64,000 nt of DNA from Lachnospiraceae bacterium (GTDB lineage: Bacteria; Bacillota; Clostridia; Lachnospirales; Lachnospiraceae), in the NCBI GenBank assembly GCA_017469935.1, contig JAFUFL010000076.1, positions 1 through 64,000 of the forward strand, given 5' to 3'. This document shows, in pieces, positions 35,515-43,843 of this stretch. A program made the translations under genes and the position numbers. Every line of letters starts with the position of its first letter. Position 1 is the first letter of the stretch. The notes beneath the pieces were generated by a model. That model did not search any database and was not told the DNA's origin. It saw only the letters and a list, made by a program, of their open reading frames with translations.

Positions 35515-37297
35515 GCGCCCTCATCTCCTCATTGTCCTCAAAGACCAGTATCGTGTAATCGCCGCAGTGAAGCACCTGCGGATTTAAGGAGTAAAACTCT
35601 TTGCAGACATCTTCCGGAGGCGTCTTATCGATCCAGGGATTTTCCGGATTCTCCCCGTATTCCTCGATCCACTCCTTCCTGCTCTCTTCATCCGTCAGAC
35701 TGTTATTTTTAAGGAGAACAAAGGATTTCCCCGGGTGTGAGGCAGGATCATACCAGTTCCGGTTATTGAGCCAGTATCGGTAATCGGAGGGGTTATAAGG
35801 AGGCCTTACGCCCTTGTTGGCGTCATAGTCCCACAGCGGCAGGACCTGAACTTCACCGTTTGACAGCACGGTGTTGACGCTGGCGTTCCAGAAGGAAGCA
35901 TAGCCGTAATGCAGATCGTTCTCCTCCAGAAAACTGATCAGTTCCTCGCTGGGATTCACTCCGATCTTGTCCCTGTAATGGCCCCAGAAATACACGTGGC
36001 AGAACACGCAGTACATCACAATGACAAGACCTGCCAGAACAGCTGTAAGCCGCTCTCTTTTCTTCATGTACTCAGAGAAAAGTACCGCAAAAAGCAGGCA
36101 GTCGTCGAGATAGACCGACAAGAGATACCTGGGTGCCCACTGGTTGCAGGCCACAAATACGCCGATCACCGCCAGATTGCTCACCCATGTATAGAGGATC
36201 AGGAATCTCGTAAAAGCATTTTCATGCTTGTTATAGCGGATCAGCGCCGCCGTCGGGATCACAAAGATGACAACCAGCGCCACAAAATAGTTGACAAACT
36301 TGGACAGCCCCGGGAAGGACAGGAAGACCGCCCCCTCTACATTTCCGTAGATCATGGTTATGTTATTCACGAACTGCCCGATGGAATACCACAGCCCGGA
36401 ATACTTGTCCATGGTCAGGTACATGCCCTTACTGTCTCTCCAGTACAGCATGGCCAGCCGATGGTAGCACACAAAACCCGCGACGACTACAATTCCGATC
36501 AGCGCCACGCTCACGAGGCACCTTCTGCACCGCAGAACTCTCGAAACCCTCTGATCATTTTCCAAAAAATAGAAGATCAGGATGGCCGCCGCAAGCGGGA
36601 GTGTGAGGATCATGTCCTGTCTCACGCTTCCCAGAAGCGGCAGGAACAGGACAACGGCCAGAAGCGCCATCAGGGCAGCCTTATAAGCCGGCTTGTCTTT
36701 TTTGTCCAGCAGGATAACCCGGTGCATGATCCCCAGTGCGAGCACGATGTCAAAAAAGATCGTAAGATACGCGCCCTGGAAAAAGAGCATGTCCGTCGTC
36801 TCATTTGCGACGTCCGCTGTCTGATAGGGGTTCATGAGCAAAATGCAGGCTATGACTGCGGCAGCCATATTCCTGTCCTTGGCGGGCAGAAAACAGTACA
36901 GGACCGCAAGGATCAGGATCACCCACATCACAATTACCATAAGCTCCCTGGCCAGCATCCAGTCCTTTATAACGGTCAGGATCGGAATCAGGATCAGGTT
37001 GGGGGATCTCACGAAAAGAACCGTGCTGTAGCACATCCCATCCGGAAAGAGCTTCCCGCTCTTCATCTGCTCCACGGCCAGCTGTACGTAGAAAGCGCTG
37101 TCGGAATGGAAAAAGGCTTTCGTAAACATAAAGATGATCCCGCAGACACTGATAAACAGTCCGATCATACATGCGAATAAAAGACCTTCTCCGCTTTTTC
37201 CGAGCCCCGTTCTCTCAACCGGTTCTTTCAGCGCCGCCGTTTTTTTCTTTTTCGTAACTTTATCTTCTGCTTTGTTCGGAACTGATCCCATGCTCAT
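35447..37297 (-). CDS. Multi-pass membrane protein, probable GT-C-like enzyme
   Basis: 616 aa. A charged cytoplasmic N-terminus (residues 1-45, Lys-rich) is followed by about 11-12 membrane segments to residue 480 or so, and a soluble C-terminal domain with NRNWYDPASHP and GDYTILVFEDNEEM. The outline fits glycosyltransferases of the GT-C fold, but no signature lets me name it. ATG at 37297 is chosen for the upstream GGAGAAATAT; longer in-frame extensions lack a ribosome site. It is first in an operon with the second YfhO gene and mtnN. The promoter was not resolved. The element boundary lies about 100 bp upstream. Confidence 0.75.
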   Translation of the reverse strand: MSMGSVPNKAEDKVTKKKKTAALKEPVERTGLGKSGEGLLFACMIGLFISVCGIIFMFTKAFFHSDSAFYVQLAVEQMKSGKLFPDGMCYSTVLFVRSPNLILIPILTVIKDWMLARELMVIVMWVILILAVLYCFLPAKDRNMAAAVIACILLMNPYQTADVANETTDMLFFQGAYLTIFFDIVLALGIMHRVILLDKKDKPAYKAALMALLAVVLFLPLLGSVRQDMILTLPLAAAILIFYFLENDQRVSRVLRCRRCLVSVALIGIVVVAGFVCYHRLAMLYWRDSKGMYLTMDKYSGLWYSIGQFVNNITMIYGNVEGAVFLSFPGLSKFVNYFVALVVIFVIPTAALIRYNKHENAFTRFLILYTWVSNLAVIGVFVACNQWAPRYLLSVYLDDCLLFAVLFSEYMKKRERLTAVLAGLVIVMYCVFCHVYFWGHYRDKIGVNPSEELISFLEENDLHYGYASFWNASVNTVLSNGEVQVLPLWDYDANKGVRPPYNPSDYRYWLNNRNWYDPASHPGKSFVLLKNNSLTDEESRKEWIEEYGENPENPWIDKTPPEDVCKEFYSLNPQVLHCGDYTILVFEDNEEMRALGNTLLDAEKQQEQQKLHPEIQ

Positions 37298-37390
37298 ATA
37301 TTTCTCCACTATGTAGTCGTTTTCTTTGACAGATATAATCAGTATAGTACATAAACCTCTTCCTTTGGGCTCTAATTCCCAAAAAAAGAA

Positions 37391-37423
37391 CCTCAAAAAC
37401 CTGACTGGTCAAGGTTTTTGAGG
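37391..37423 (-). terminator. Terminator downstream of the tRNA 3' fragment
   Basis: Minus-strand hairpin gcctcaaaaacctt / aggtttttgagg followed by seven T's. It sits 8 bp after the tRNA 3' end and is probably the original tRNA terminator, left in place when the element inserted. Confidence 0.75.
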
Positions 37424-37430
37424 CTTCTAA

Positions 37431-37460
37431 TGAGCGATGGGGGGATCGAACCCCCGAGCA
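37431..37460 (-). other. tRNA 3'-end fragment, probable attachment site
   Basis: On the minus strand the sequence gives a complete T arm (ggggg, 7-nt ttcgatc loop, ccccc), the acceptor 3' strand atcgctc and discriminator a. The expected 5' acceptor gagcgat, D arm and anticodon arm are not found upstream. The nearest match, gtgcgat at 37509-37503, pairs 6 of 7 but the arms between are not tRNA-like. This is the pattern left at one end of an element that integrates into a tRNA 3' end. The whole tRNA should then be at the other end, beyond 64 kb. The tRNA identity is not determined. Confidence 0.65.
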
Positions 37461-37503
37461 ACCCCCGGAAAGCCGCTTATTATAAAGCTTTCTGGCATCG
37501 CAC

Positions 37504-37590
37504 TTTGGGTACCTTGGGTACCCGCTGATAACTGTTAAAAGAGTATATTGACAGTTACCATAATGTTACAAATAACCAGTTAAACAAGCG
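37504..37590. other. Element left end with short repeats
   Basis: Directly inside the boundary are a doubled ttgggtacc (37504-37521), the second part of which is palindromic (gggtaccc), and three related motifs (taactgtt, cagttacc, aaccagtt) within 70 bp. These look like arm-type recombinase binding sites, but no recombinase gene is in the window to compare. No gene is seen in 37424-37672. Confidence 0.4.
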
Positions 37591-37672
37591 CGGAGCCTCT
37601 CTACTTTGTTATTCTATCCGGAAATATTGTTTATTTCGATGATATAATTATCATTTTACCTATTTTCCGATC

Positions 37673-37909
37673 TTAATCTATCTCATCGAGAAGAAGATCC
37701 TTTGTATACTCTCCCGTAATAACCGAATACTCTCCGCAATACTCTTCAAGGACTGTTATCTGCATCTTATCCATTTTCGGGCGATGTCTCTCTATTCTTT
37801 CCTGGTTCATATAGTGAACCGCTTTCCATAGGGTCGGTAAATCCTTTGCTTGGAAAACTCTCTGAAAATGATTCGTTTCTTCCTCACACCAGTCTATTTT
37901 GTAATACAT
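37673..37909 (-). CDS. Small hypothetical protein
   Basis: 78 aa (starts MYYKIDWCEEETNHF). Mixed charged composition, with helices around residues 20-45, no membrane segment. It lies 44 bp after the gene at 37954-38496 on the same strand, so it may be the third gene of that transcript. Not recognised. Confidence 0.55.
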   Translation of the reverse strand: MYYKIDWCEEETNHFQRVFQAKDLPTLWKAVHYMNQERIERHRPKMDKMQITVLEEYCGEYSVITGEYTKDLLLDEID

Positions 37910-37953
37910 TCGTTTCGCTCCATTGTTGAGACCTGTCCGTTCACTGTCCTTCC

Positions 37954-38496
37954 TTATACTCCCTGCATAGTCCGAAAAGTGATCATATCATCCAGACTGA
38001 TCTCCTTTACATCACACTCTTGTCCTCCTCTGAGGTAGGACTTGATCCGGTAAAAACTCAGGCAGTCCTGGATATGCTTTGTGATCGCAGCGCTCCGTCT
38101 CTTATAGCCGTAATGCTTCAACAGCGTTCTCAGTTTCATTCGCGTATAGCCCTGGCCGCTTACATATAACAGCCTCAGCCGCATTATCATAAAAAACAGG
38201 TCTATCTCCGGATATTCCGACATCTTTTCTTCTATGTCGAAGCGGTGCCCCGAAGCCTTAATATCTTTCTTTACCACCGGGAACTCTTTATCCAGTTTTT
38301 CCTTATCGATCAGATAGTCTTCAAAATACAGTACATCTGAAATGAATGCCCTCTTATTCTCTTTGTAATAAGGGAGAATGAATTCTTTTTCGTCTTCGTA
38401 CAGATTTTCCAGAAAGGCCATCTGTGTTTTGCTCCCCATCTCCTGGCTGACCACGAAATAGGCAACGGAATACGCATTATAATACAGCTCAATCAT
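37954..38496 (-). CDS. Unknown partner of the helicase-HNH protein
   Basis: 180 aa, starts MIELYYNAYSVAYFVV. Largely helical, with acidic middle (DIEEKMSEYPEIDLF) and a basic C-terminal part (MKLRTLLKHYGYKRRS), which looks like a small DNA-binding helical unit. Its ATG overlaps the TGA of the helicase gene (ATGA), so the two are translationally coupled and probably act together. I do not recognise the family. The close coupling with a helicase-nuclease inside a mobile element points to a two-gene defence or DNA-processing module (inference). Confidence 0.7.
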   Translation of the reverse strand: MIELYYNAYSVAYFVVSQEMGSKTQMAFLENLYEDEKEFILPYYKENKRAFISDVLYFEDYLIDKEKLDKEFPVVKKDIKASGHRFDIEEKMSEYPEIDLFFMIMRLRLLYVSGQGYTRMKLRTLLKHYGYKRRSAAITKHIQDCLSFYRIKSYLRGGQECDVKEISLDDMITFRTMQGV

Positions 38497-40760
38497 AATG
38501 AATCGCTCTTTTTTGCATTACAGCTTCTGCAGAGGATCTGAAGGTTCTCAGGTACTGTCTTACCGTCTTTGCGGTTGAGCGGAATAATATGGTCCACCTG
38601 AAAAGGGATCCTGCTCTTATCCTTTAATCCACATCCGGCACAGACATAACAGCCGTCCTTGCCCTTTGCTGCGTTGAAAGCACCGTCCCGGAGCCTCTTT
38701 TCATATTCCGGGTCGATCTTCCTTATCTCGTAGAGAGTCATATCGGCATAATCTTTAGTACCGTACTTTACATTCTCCTCATCGTCAAAGATCCCCGGGC
38801 TTGAGAGCTTCATCATTTCGATATCAAGCTGCTTCCAGAAATATGCCTTCCGTCCAAAGAATAGTCGGAGCATGTTGTCATCTCCCTCTTCCCAAAGCGA
38901 TTCCACATACTCTGCTTTCTTTCTCGGGCCCATATCTTCATCCCAGATATGCCTTGCGATCGCCGCCACATCCAATTTGCTCTTGTCGACATAGTCAAAA
39001 GTATAGAACTTCGGAGGTTCCTCATACTGTGCAAAGTACTTCAGTACCTGAATCACGTCCTTTTCCTCGTAGGGAGGAATCATCTCACCGAGGAAGTATG
39101 TGTCACGGATCTGGTCGGCCATTTCATGAAGGGTGGTTTCCGACAGGAACTCTTCATCAGCCTTGAAAACCTTAAACAGTTCCGGAAGTGCCTCCATCAT
39201 ATTGTGATAAGCTTCCTGTGTGCTGTCATACACCATGACCTGGTAAGAATGATCCATTCCATTCTCTTCGAGATATGTAAAGGCATACATCCCGATCGGT
39301 ACACGCTGTTCGAATGGAACCCGCTCGATTGCCGTAGTATCCACAGAATCATCCAGTATCGCTGCAAATTCTTCGATCTTGGATATTGCGATCATTCGGA
39401 GCTCATAATCACGTCGTTCATTCTGACTATCAATAAAGTCGTTTTTATTATCAACAAAGATATTTTCCGGATTGACCCAGGCGATGTGCTCATTCCAGCT
39501 GTCAACAAAGGAGACGATATGGGCATCCTTTGTTCCTCCGGCCGCTTCACCTCTCAGCGCCCGGCCGATCATCTGAGTCATCAGGACTGTAGACACCGTC
39601 GGTCTTGCCAAAAATACTGTACTTGTCTGGGGAAGGTCTACACCCTCCGTAAGGATATTGACGTTTACCAGCACTTTTGTTTTGCCTTTGCGGTAGCTTT
39701 CGAGTTTACGTTCATTATCCTCCCGGCTCAGCGTTACTCCGGTGATCATGTCTTTAACATCAGACACAACGAACTCTGCAGGAATACCTGCCCTGTTGAA
39801 CAGCTTGCAGAGCGTGATCGCATGAACAACATTTACAGCGAACACAATAGTCTGACCGTACACGTCCTGATTTTTCTTATATGTCTCTACGATCAGCTTA
39901 TTCCTGGCTGCACTATTCGCCATCTGTCCTGCAATGGAATCAGGAAGGACGTCTAAGTGTGAGATCTTCTCCCAGTCATCCAGTCCCAGATTATCTCCAA
40001 AAGCTTCATCGGTATAACGGCTTTCGAATATAGGCTTTGACAGGATCCCTCTGTTGATCAGGTCCTTCAGTCCGATCTGGTAGGTGATGCCGATATCTCC
40101 CCTTACCGCTCTTCCGGACTTGACACCGTCAGTAAACAGCTTCGCAAGAAGCCCCTGTTCATTTGCCGCTGTCCTGAGCGGGGTCGCTGTAAGGCCTATT
40201 ACTTTTGTGTTTTTTACCTTTGACTTGACATGATCAATGATCCTTCTATATGTCTTCGCTGTGGAATGGTGCGCCTCATCAATGACCAGATATATCTCGT
40301 CATCTCCGTTGATCCACTTGTCCAGGGACTCCATGTTCCTGCCTATACTGTCCTTGCTTGCGATAAGCAGGTTGTCGCCCGGCACGATATCTTTAGTCCT
40401 GTCATGGCTAGTGGAACCGGATACGATCCGGTAAGAGAAGGACGATATATTCGGGAGGTTCTCTGCGTAGGCATACTTCTGGAATGACTCCGCAGCCTGG
40501 TCAAGAAGCATCTGCCTGTGTGCGATCCAGAGTATTTTCTTATGATTGTTAAGAGCGTGCCTCAGCAGCCACATGGAAGCAGTGTAGGTCTTTCCGCCGC
40601 CAGTCGGCAGAACCACCAATGTGCTGTAGCTGGGAGATTCATCAATGATATCAAGGTTCTTCATGGCCTTTTTCTGATGGTCATAGGGAGTCCTTTTGTT
40701 CTTGCCCCGCTTGGCGGAGACTATACCGTTTGATTTCACCTCGACAAATCTGCTCTCCAT
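38493..40760 (-). CDS. Superfamily 2 helicase fused to HNH nuclease
   Basis: 755 aa. The N-terminal ResIII/DEAD-like helicase has Walker A PTGGGKT (about 52-58), motif II DEAH (about 175) and motif III GLTATPLR. A helicase C domain contains ILTEGVDLPQ and motif VI QMIGRALRG (about 400). A less conserved middle region (about 440-690) follows. The C-terminal HNH nuclease (about 700-755) has CAGCG, VDHIIPLNR and LCRSCNAKK, including two CxxC zinc knuckles. It probably translocates on DNA and cuts it. Such helicase-HNH proteins occur in phage-defence regions. It forms an overlapping pair with the 180-aa gene and is the first functional cargo gene of the element. Type I restriction genes lie about 1.6 kb upstream on the same strand. 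Confidence 0.85.
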   Translation of the reverse strand: MESRFVEVKSNGIVSAKRGKNKRTPYDHQKKAMKNLDIIDESPSYSTLVVLPTGGGKTYTASMWLLRHALNNHKKILWIAHRQMLLDQAAESFQKYAYAENLPNISSFSYRIVSGSTSHDRTKDIVPGDNLLIASKDSIGRNMESLDKWINGDDEIYLVIDEAHHSTAKTYRRIIDHVKSKVKNTKVIGLTATPLRTAANEQGLLAKLFTDGVKSGRAVRGDIGITYQIGLKDLINRGILSKPIFESRYTDEAFGDNLGLDDWEKISHLDVLPDSIAGQMANSAARNKLIVETYKKNQDVYGQTIVFAVNVVHAITLCKLFNRAGIPAEFVVSDVKDMITGVTLSREDNERKLESYRKGKTKVLVNVNILTEGVDLPQTSTVFLARPTVSTVLMTQMIGRALRGEAAGGTKDAHIVSFVDSWNEHIAWVNPENIFVDNKNDFIDSQNERRDYELRMIAISKIEEFAAILDDSVDTTAIERVPFEQRVPIGMYAFTYLEENGMDHSYQVMVYDSTQEAYHNMMEALPELFKVFKADEEFLSETTLHEMADQIRDTYFLGEMIPPYEEKDVIQVLKYFAQYEEPPKFYTFDYVDKSKLDVAAIARHIWDEDMGPRKKAEYVESLWEEGDDNMLRLFFGRKAYFWKQLDIEMMKLSSPGIFDDEENVKYGTKDYADMTLYEIRKIDPEYEKRLRDGAFNAAKGKDGCYVCAGCGLKDKSRIPFQVDHIIPLNRKDGKTVPENLQILCRSCNAKKSDSL

Positions 40761-41051
40761 TTTTCATACCTGCCTTTCAGATCTATGACTGTATAGTGAC
40801 CACAGTATTTGGATCATTCTTTTGTAGTGCCGATCGCATTTGTATGTTTTCGTGAATCACTACCATGATTATATAACATCCTTTTCTTGGCAGTTACATA
40901 TAATTAATCCACTCCGTCGAGCTGGTCTATTTTTCGAACAACATTTTTTGTACGAAATTCACAAGAATGGCCGTTTTCGGATTTTCGGTGACCGAAGCTG
41001 TTCCATTCCGGCTCACTAAGTGTTATAACGGCGCTGAGGAGGTGATCAGAT

Positions 41052-41291
41052 ATGATAAAACTAAACGATTGTAAGCAGCAGCTCACCTTTATCCTGGAAG
41101 ATATCAGGTCGATACGGTCTGTAGCACTTATGGCAGACGAGGAACCGGACTGGAATGCCGAGGGGGACGTAGTGAGGTTGATCGCGCTTGCTGCAAAACC
41201 GGTAATGGACAGGCTGGAAGAAGTGATCTCTGATCTCAACGCCGTAATCAGCGAGAATACAATGAGAGACACTGATGTTACGGCGGGATGA
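41052..41291 (+). CDS. Small helical protein, unknown
   Basis: 79 aa, starts MIKLNDCKQQLTFILEDIRS. Predicted amphipathic helices with an Asp/Glu-rich bias, no membrane segment. The ribosome site GAGGAGGTGATCAGAT is very strong. It overlaps the next ORF by 17 bp. Small paired genes of this sort are common in mobile elements; no function can be given. Confidence 0.6.
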   Translation: MIKLNDCKQQLTFILEDIRSIRSVALMADEEPDWNAEGDVVRLIALAAKPVMDRLEEVISDLNAVISENTMRDTDVTAG

Positions 41292-41577
41292 ACTGGGTCT
41301 GATATACTCCCTGAAAGAAGAGTACGAGATATTGGTCTGTAACGCACATGATATCCGTCTTCGAAGTGAGATAACAGGACACGAATGGATCATCATATCG
41401 CCCTATGGCGGGTCGTCCTGCGAGATACTGCACAGACATTCCAATAGAAATCCGTTCCATCACCAAGGAAGGTACGGGTCTCTGTTATCGGTTCTGGACT
41501 ATATCAGGCGGCACGATACTTGGTTTCATGAAAAGATGCAACGCAGAGAAATTCGAGTCATTCCTCGCTCGGGGTAA
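41275..41577 (+). CDS. Small hypothetical protein
   Basis: 100 aa, starts MLRRDELGLIYSLKEEYEIL. Contains a mixed alpha/beta centre (SEITGHEWIIISPYGGSSCEI). Overlaps the preceding gene by 17 bp in another frame and is followed by a terminator, so the two form one transcript. Not recognised. Confidence 0.55.
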   Translation: MLRRDELGLIYSLKEEYEILVCNAHDIRLRSEITGHEWIIISPYGGSSCEILHRHSNRNPFHHQGRYGSLLSVLDYIRRHDTWFHEKMQRREIRVIPRSG

Positions 41578-41588
41578 GTAGTTTGTAT

Positions 41589-41645
41589 AAGACAAAATAA
41601 CGGCAGGCAAGAGCATTTTACGGCTCTGCCTGCCTTATTCTGTCT
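41589..41645. terminator. Bidirectional terminator
   Basis: Outer arms aagaca / tgtctt and inner arms ggcaggcaagagc / gctctgcctgcc form a long stem with AT-rich flanks. It separates the convergent small-gene pair and the nuclease-like gene at 41663. Confidence 0.75.
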
Positions 41646-41662
41646 TACAAATTTTTAATTGA

Positions 41663-42127
41663 TTAATGAAAACGCGAAAAATCCTTCGCAATATACTGTT
41701 TAAACTGCTCCTTACAGTATTCCTTCTTAATGCCGGTCTGCTTGTCTTTTCTGTTGCCGTTAAACCAAATGCTTCGTTTTCCCTTATTCTTCCCTGTTTT
41801 GTTCGTCACGCACTCCTTGAGAAATTCCTCGGACGACAGGATCCACATCATATCCAGCCTCTCGGAATAGAACACGAAATAAAAGTTTTCTGTCAGATCA
41901 TGCGTTATAGCCGAAAACAGAGCGGCGTCACCCTCAGTGACTTCGCTGGACCGTGCCTTGATCTGGACTTCGATAAATGTCCCATCATCTTTCTTGATGA
42001 CACAGTCAACTCCGTGGTCATCTACGAGCGGGACATACACATCCAGGCCTTCCATCAGCATCTTCCCGATCAGATTATATTCCATTCTTTTTCCGAATCC
42101 TGCGGAATGTCTGAATGCGATTCCCAT
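41663..42127 (-). CDS. Small PD-(D/E)XK-like (DUF4365-type) protein
   Basis: 154 aa. VDCVIKKDDGTFIEVQIK gives the pattern Asp (41), Glu (53)-x-Gln, Lys (57) of a restriction-endonuclease-like fold, as in DUF4365-type proteins found beside defence genes. It lies 242 bp downstream of the hsdS gene on the same strand. It may be a nuclease or an accessory protein in the restriction locus, but activity is inferred only from the motif. Assignment to DUF4365 is from memory of the pattern and not certain. Confidence 0.6.
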   Translation of the reverse strand: MGIAFRHSAGFGKRMEYNLIGKMLMEGLDVYVPLVDDHGVDCVIKKDDGTFIEVQIKARSSEVTEGDAALFSAITHDLTENFYFVFYSERLDMMWILSSEEFLKECVTNKTGKNKGKRSIWFNGNRKDKQTGIKKEYCKEQFKQYIAKDFSRFH

Positions 42128-42369
42128 AATTCTTGCCTTTCATTGTTGTATTATGATTGCCGTGGCAAATAAATAGAATTTTAACCAATTTTTGATCCTC
42201 TTCGAAGTGCCGTATTGTGCCGAGAAAAGCCCCATTTTATCAGCTTTTTGGGGACTGCAACAATTTTGACATAGTTACAGCTTTTGCCGTAAATCGGCAT
42301 AACTTAGCATAACACAGCAGTCTTTAGTAGTAAAAGTAGTAGTAATTTAGGATGTAATTACTACTCAAT

Positions 42370-43842
42370 TTATTGCGCCAATTCTTCAGCTATTGGTAGA
42401 ATCTCATCTAGTCTATCGACGATTCTTTGTTGCTCTTTAATAGGAGGAAGCGGAATCGTGATTTTAATCATTCTTGTAAGGCCCAAATCATGATTGCCCG
42501 TACCATGAGTGTACTTTTGAGATAGATTATAACAATGTGGTGAATTTAAAGCCGTCGCAAGATAATAGGGATTCACATGTTTTCCTAAAGACAAGACCGC
42601 TACATGTACCCACACATCGAACACTATATCTGTATCATTAACAGCCGCAATTCCTGTAGTTCCTCCCTTTGAATACAGGATGTCGCCTTTTTTGGGACTG
42701 ACCTTTTTTGAAAACTCTATGTGATCCTTTTCTGAAATAAACTTCGCCTCAGAAAAATCCAGCTTTCCACCTGATATATTTCGCGTAGATATAAAGGGAA
42801 CTCCTTGATCTTGATACTTCGGACTAAAATGCGGTCCGTCCTTTGCTTCAAAAATTAAATCTCCAAGCCTCGCCCATTCCCAGCTCTCCGGAATGTCGAA
42901 TGGAATCTCGTCTTCCGTGATCTCTGGAATGGGTTTCTGCTTCTTTATCTTCCCTTCCTTGATCAGCCTGTTCTTCTCTTCTGCAATTTTCTTCAGTAGT
43001 AAACTTGCCGGTTCATCGTTAGGATCCTGTGGTACGAGCTTTCCCTGCACCGCTTCCTGAAGAATCGATTTCTTCATCATTTCCGGGAACGAAGCGTTGA
43101 GCGTATTAAGCTTGGTGCTGGCAGCTGCATACTGCTCCACAAAGGGCATCAGTTCCTCAATCTTTGCGACAATACGCTTTTGTTCCGCGAGAGGAGGGAG
43201 TGGAACCAGTGCTTTGTATAGCTTCTGATCGTTTATTGCAGGGTATGCCACGCCTTTAGAGTTTTCTGTATCATTTGCATATCTATCAAAGTCTGGTGAT
43301 AACAAGTAGTAAAACAGGAATCTATTATATAGTCCTTCGTGACAAGTCATTGCTGCGAACCCTGTGCTTGCAATTGGCTCATGTGAGAATTCACGATCAA
43401 TAATGCACATATTATGTAAATATGGGCGTACTGTCGAATAAATAACATCTCCAATCGCTACAATTTTCCGTGCTCTTGAAGGAGCATTTTCTGCTTCTAT
43501 GATATTTTCTTCATCATTCAATTTCTGATGCACATTATCAATCGATCCTATATCTATGTATGAAAAGACATTCTCAGGTTTCTTCTGGCCTCGATTAAAT
43601 ACAATATCTGATAGTCTAGTCCATACCCACGTCTCCGGTATATCAAACATTATTTCTTCTTCAGAAATTGCATTATACTTTTTGCCTGCCTTAATTGATC
43701 CATCTTTGATCAGGTTCTTTTTATCTTTCTGAATCTCTTTATAGAGTTCTTCTCCCGTTCCTTCTTCTGGTCTTTGTTCCACCAGCTTCCCTTGCATAGC
43801 CAGCTGCAAAATCGATCCCTTCAACTGCTCTGCCGTCATCAT
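42370..43842 (-). CDS. hsdS: Type I restriction enzyme specificity subunit
   Basis: About 490 aa, the DNA-recognition subunit shared by methylation and cleavage complexes. Two target recognition domains (about 75-210 and 310-460) are each followed by conserved helical spacers (PLPPLAEQKRIVAKIEEL and PLPPIKEQQRIVDRLDEI), the classical two-fold HsdS arrangement. The start follows the hsdM stop. ATG at 43842 has GGTGAG upstream, whereas the ATG at 43854 overlaps hsdM by 11 bp and is an alternative. The two half-recognition sites cannot be read from sequence. Confidence 0.93.
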   Translation of the reverse strand: MMTAEQLKGSILQLAMQGKLVEQRPEEGTGEELYKEIQKDKKNLIKDGSIKAGKKYNAISEEEIMFDIPETWVWTRLSDIVFNRGQKKPENVFSYIDIGSIDNVHQKLNDEENIIEAENAPSRARKIVAIGDVIYSTVRPYLHNMCIIDREFSHEPIASTGFAAMTCHEGLYNRFLFYYLLSPDFDRYANDTENSKGVAYPAINDQKLYKALVPLPPLAEQKRIVAKIEELMPFVEQYAAASTKLNTLNASFPEMMKKSILQEAVQGKLVPQDPNDEPASLLLKKIAEEKNRLIKEGKIKKQKPIPEITEDEIPFDIPESWEWARLGDLIFEAKDGPHFSPKYQDQGVPFISTRNISGGKLDFSEAKFISEKDHIEFSKKVSPKKGDILYSKGGTTGIAAVNDTDIVFDVWVHVAVLSLGKHVNPYYLATALNSPHCYNLSQKYTHGTGNHDLGLTRMIKITIPLPPIKEQQRIVDRLDEILPIAEELAQ

Positions 43843-43843
43843 A

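Noticed and set aside
37431..37503. Complete tRNA of 73 nt
   Set aside because: The 5' end pairs 6 of 7 with the acceptor, but D and anticodon arms do not form, so only the 3' part is tRNA.
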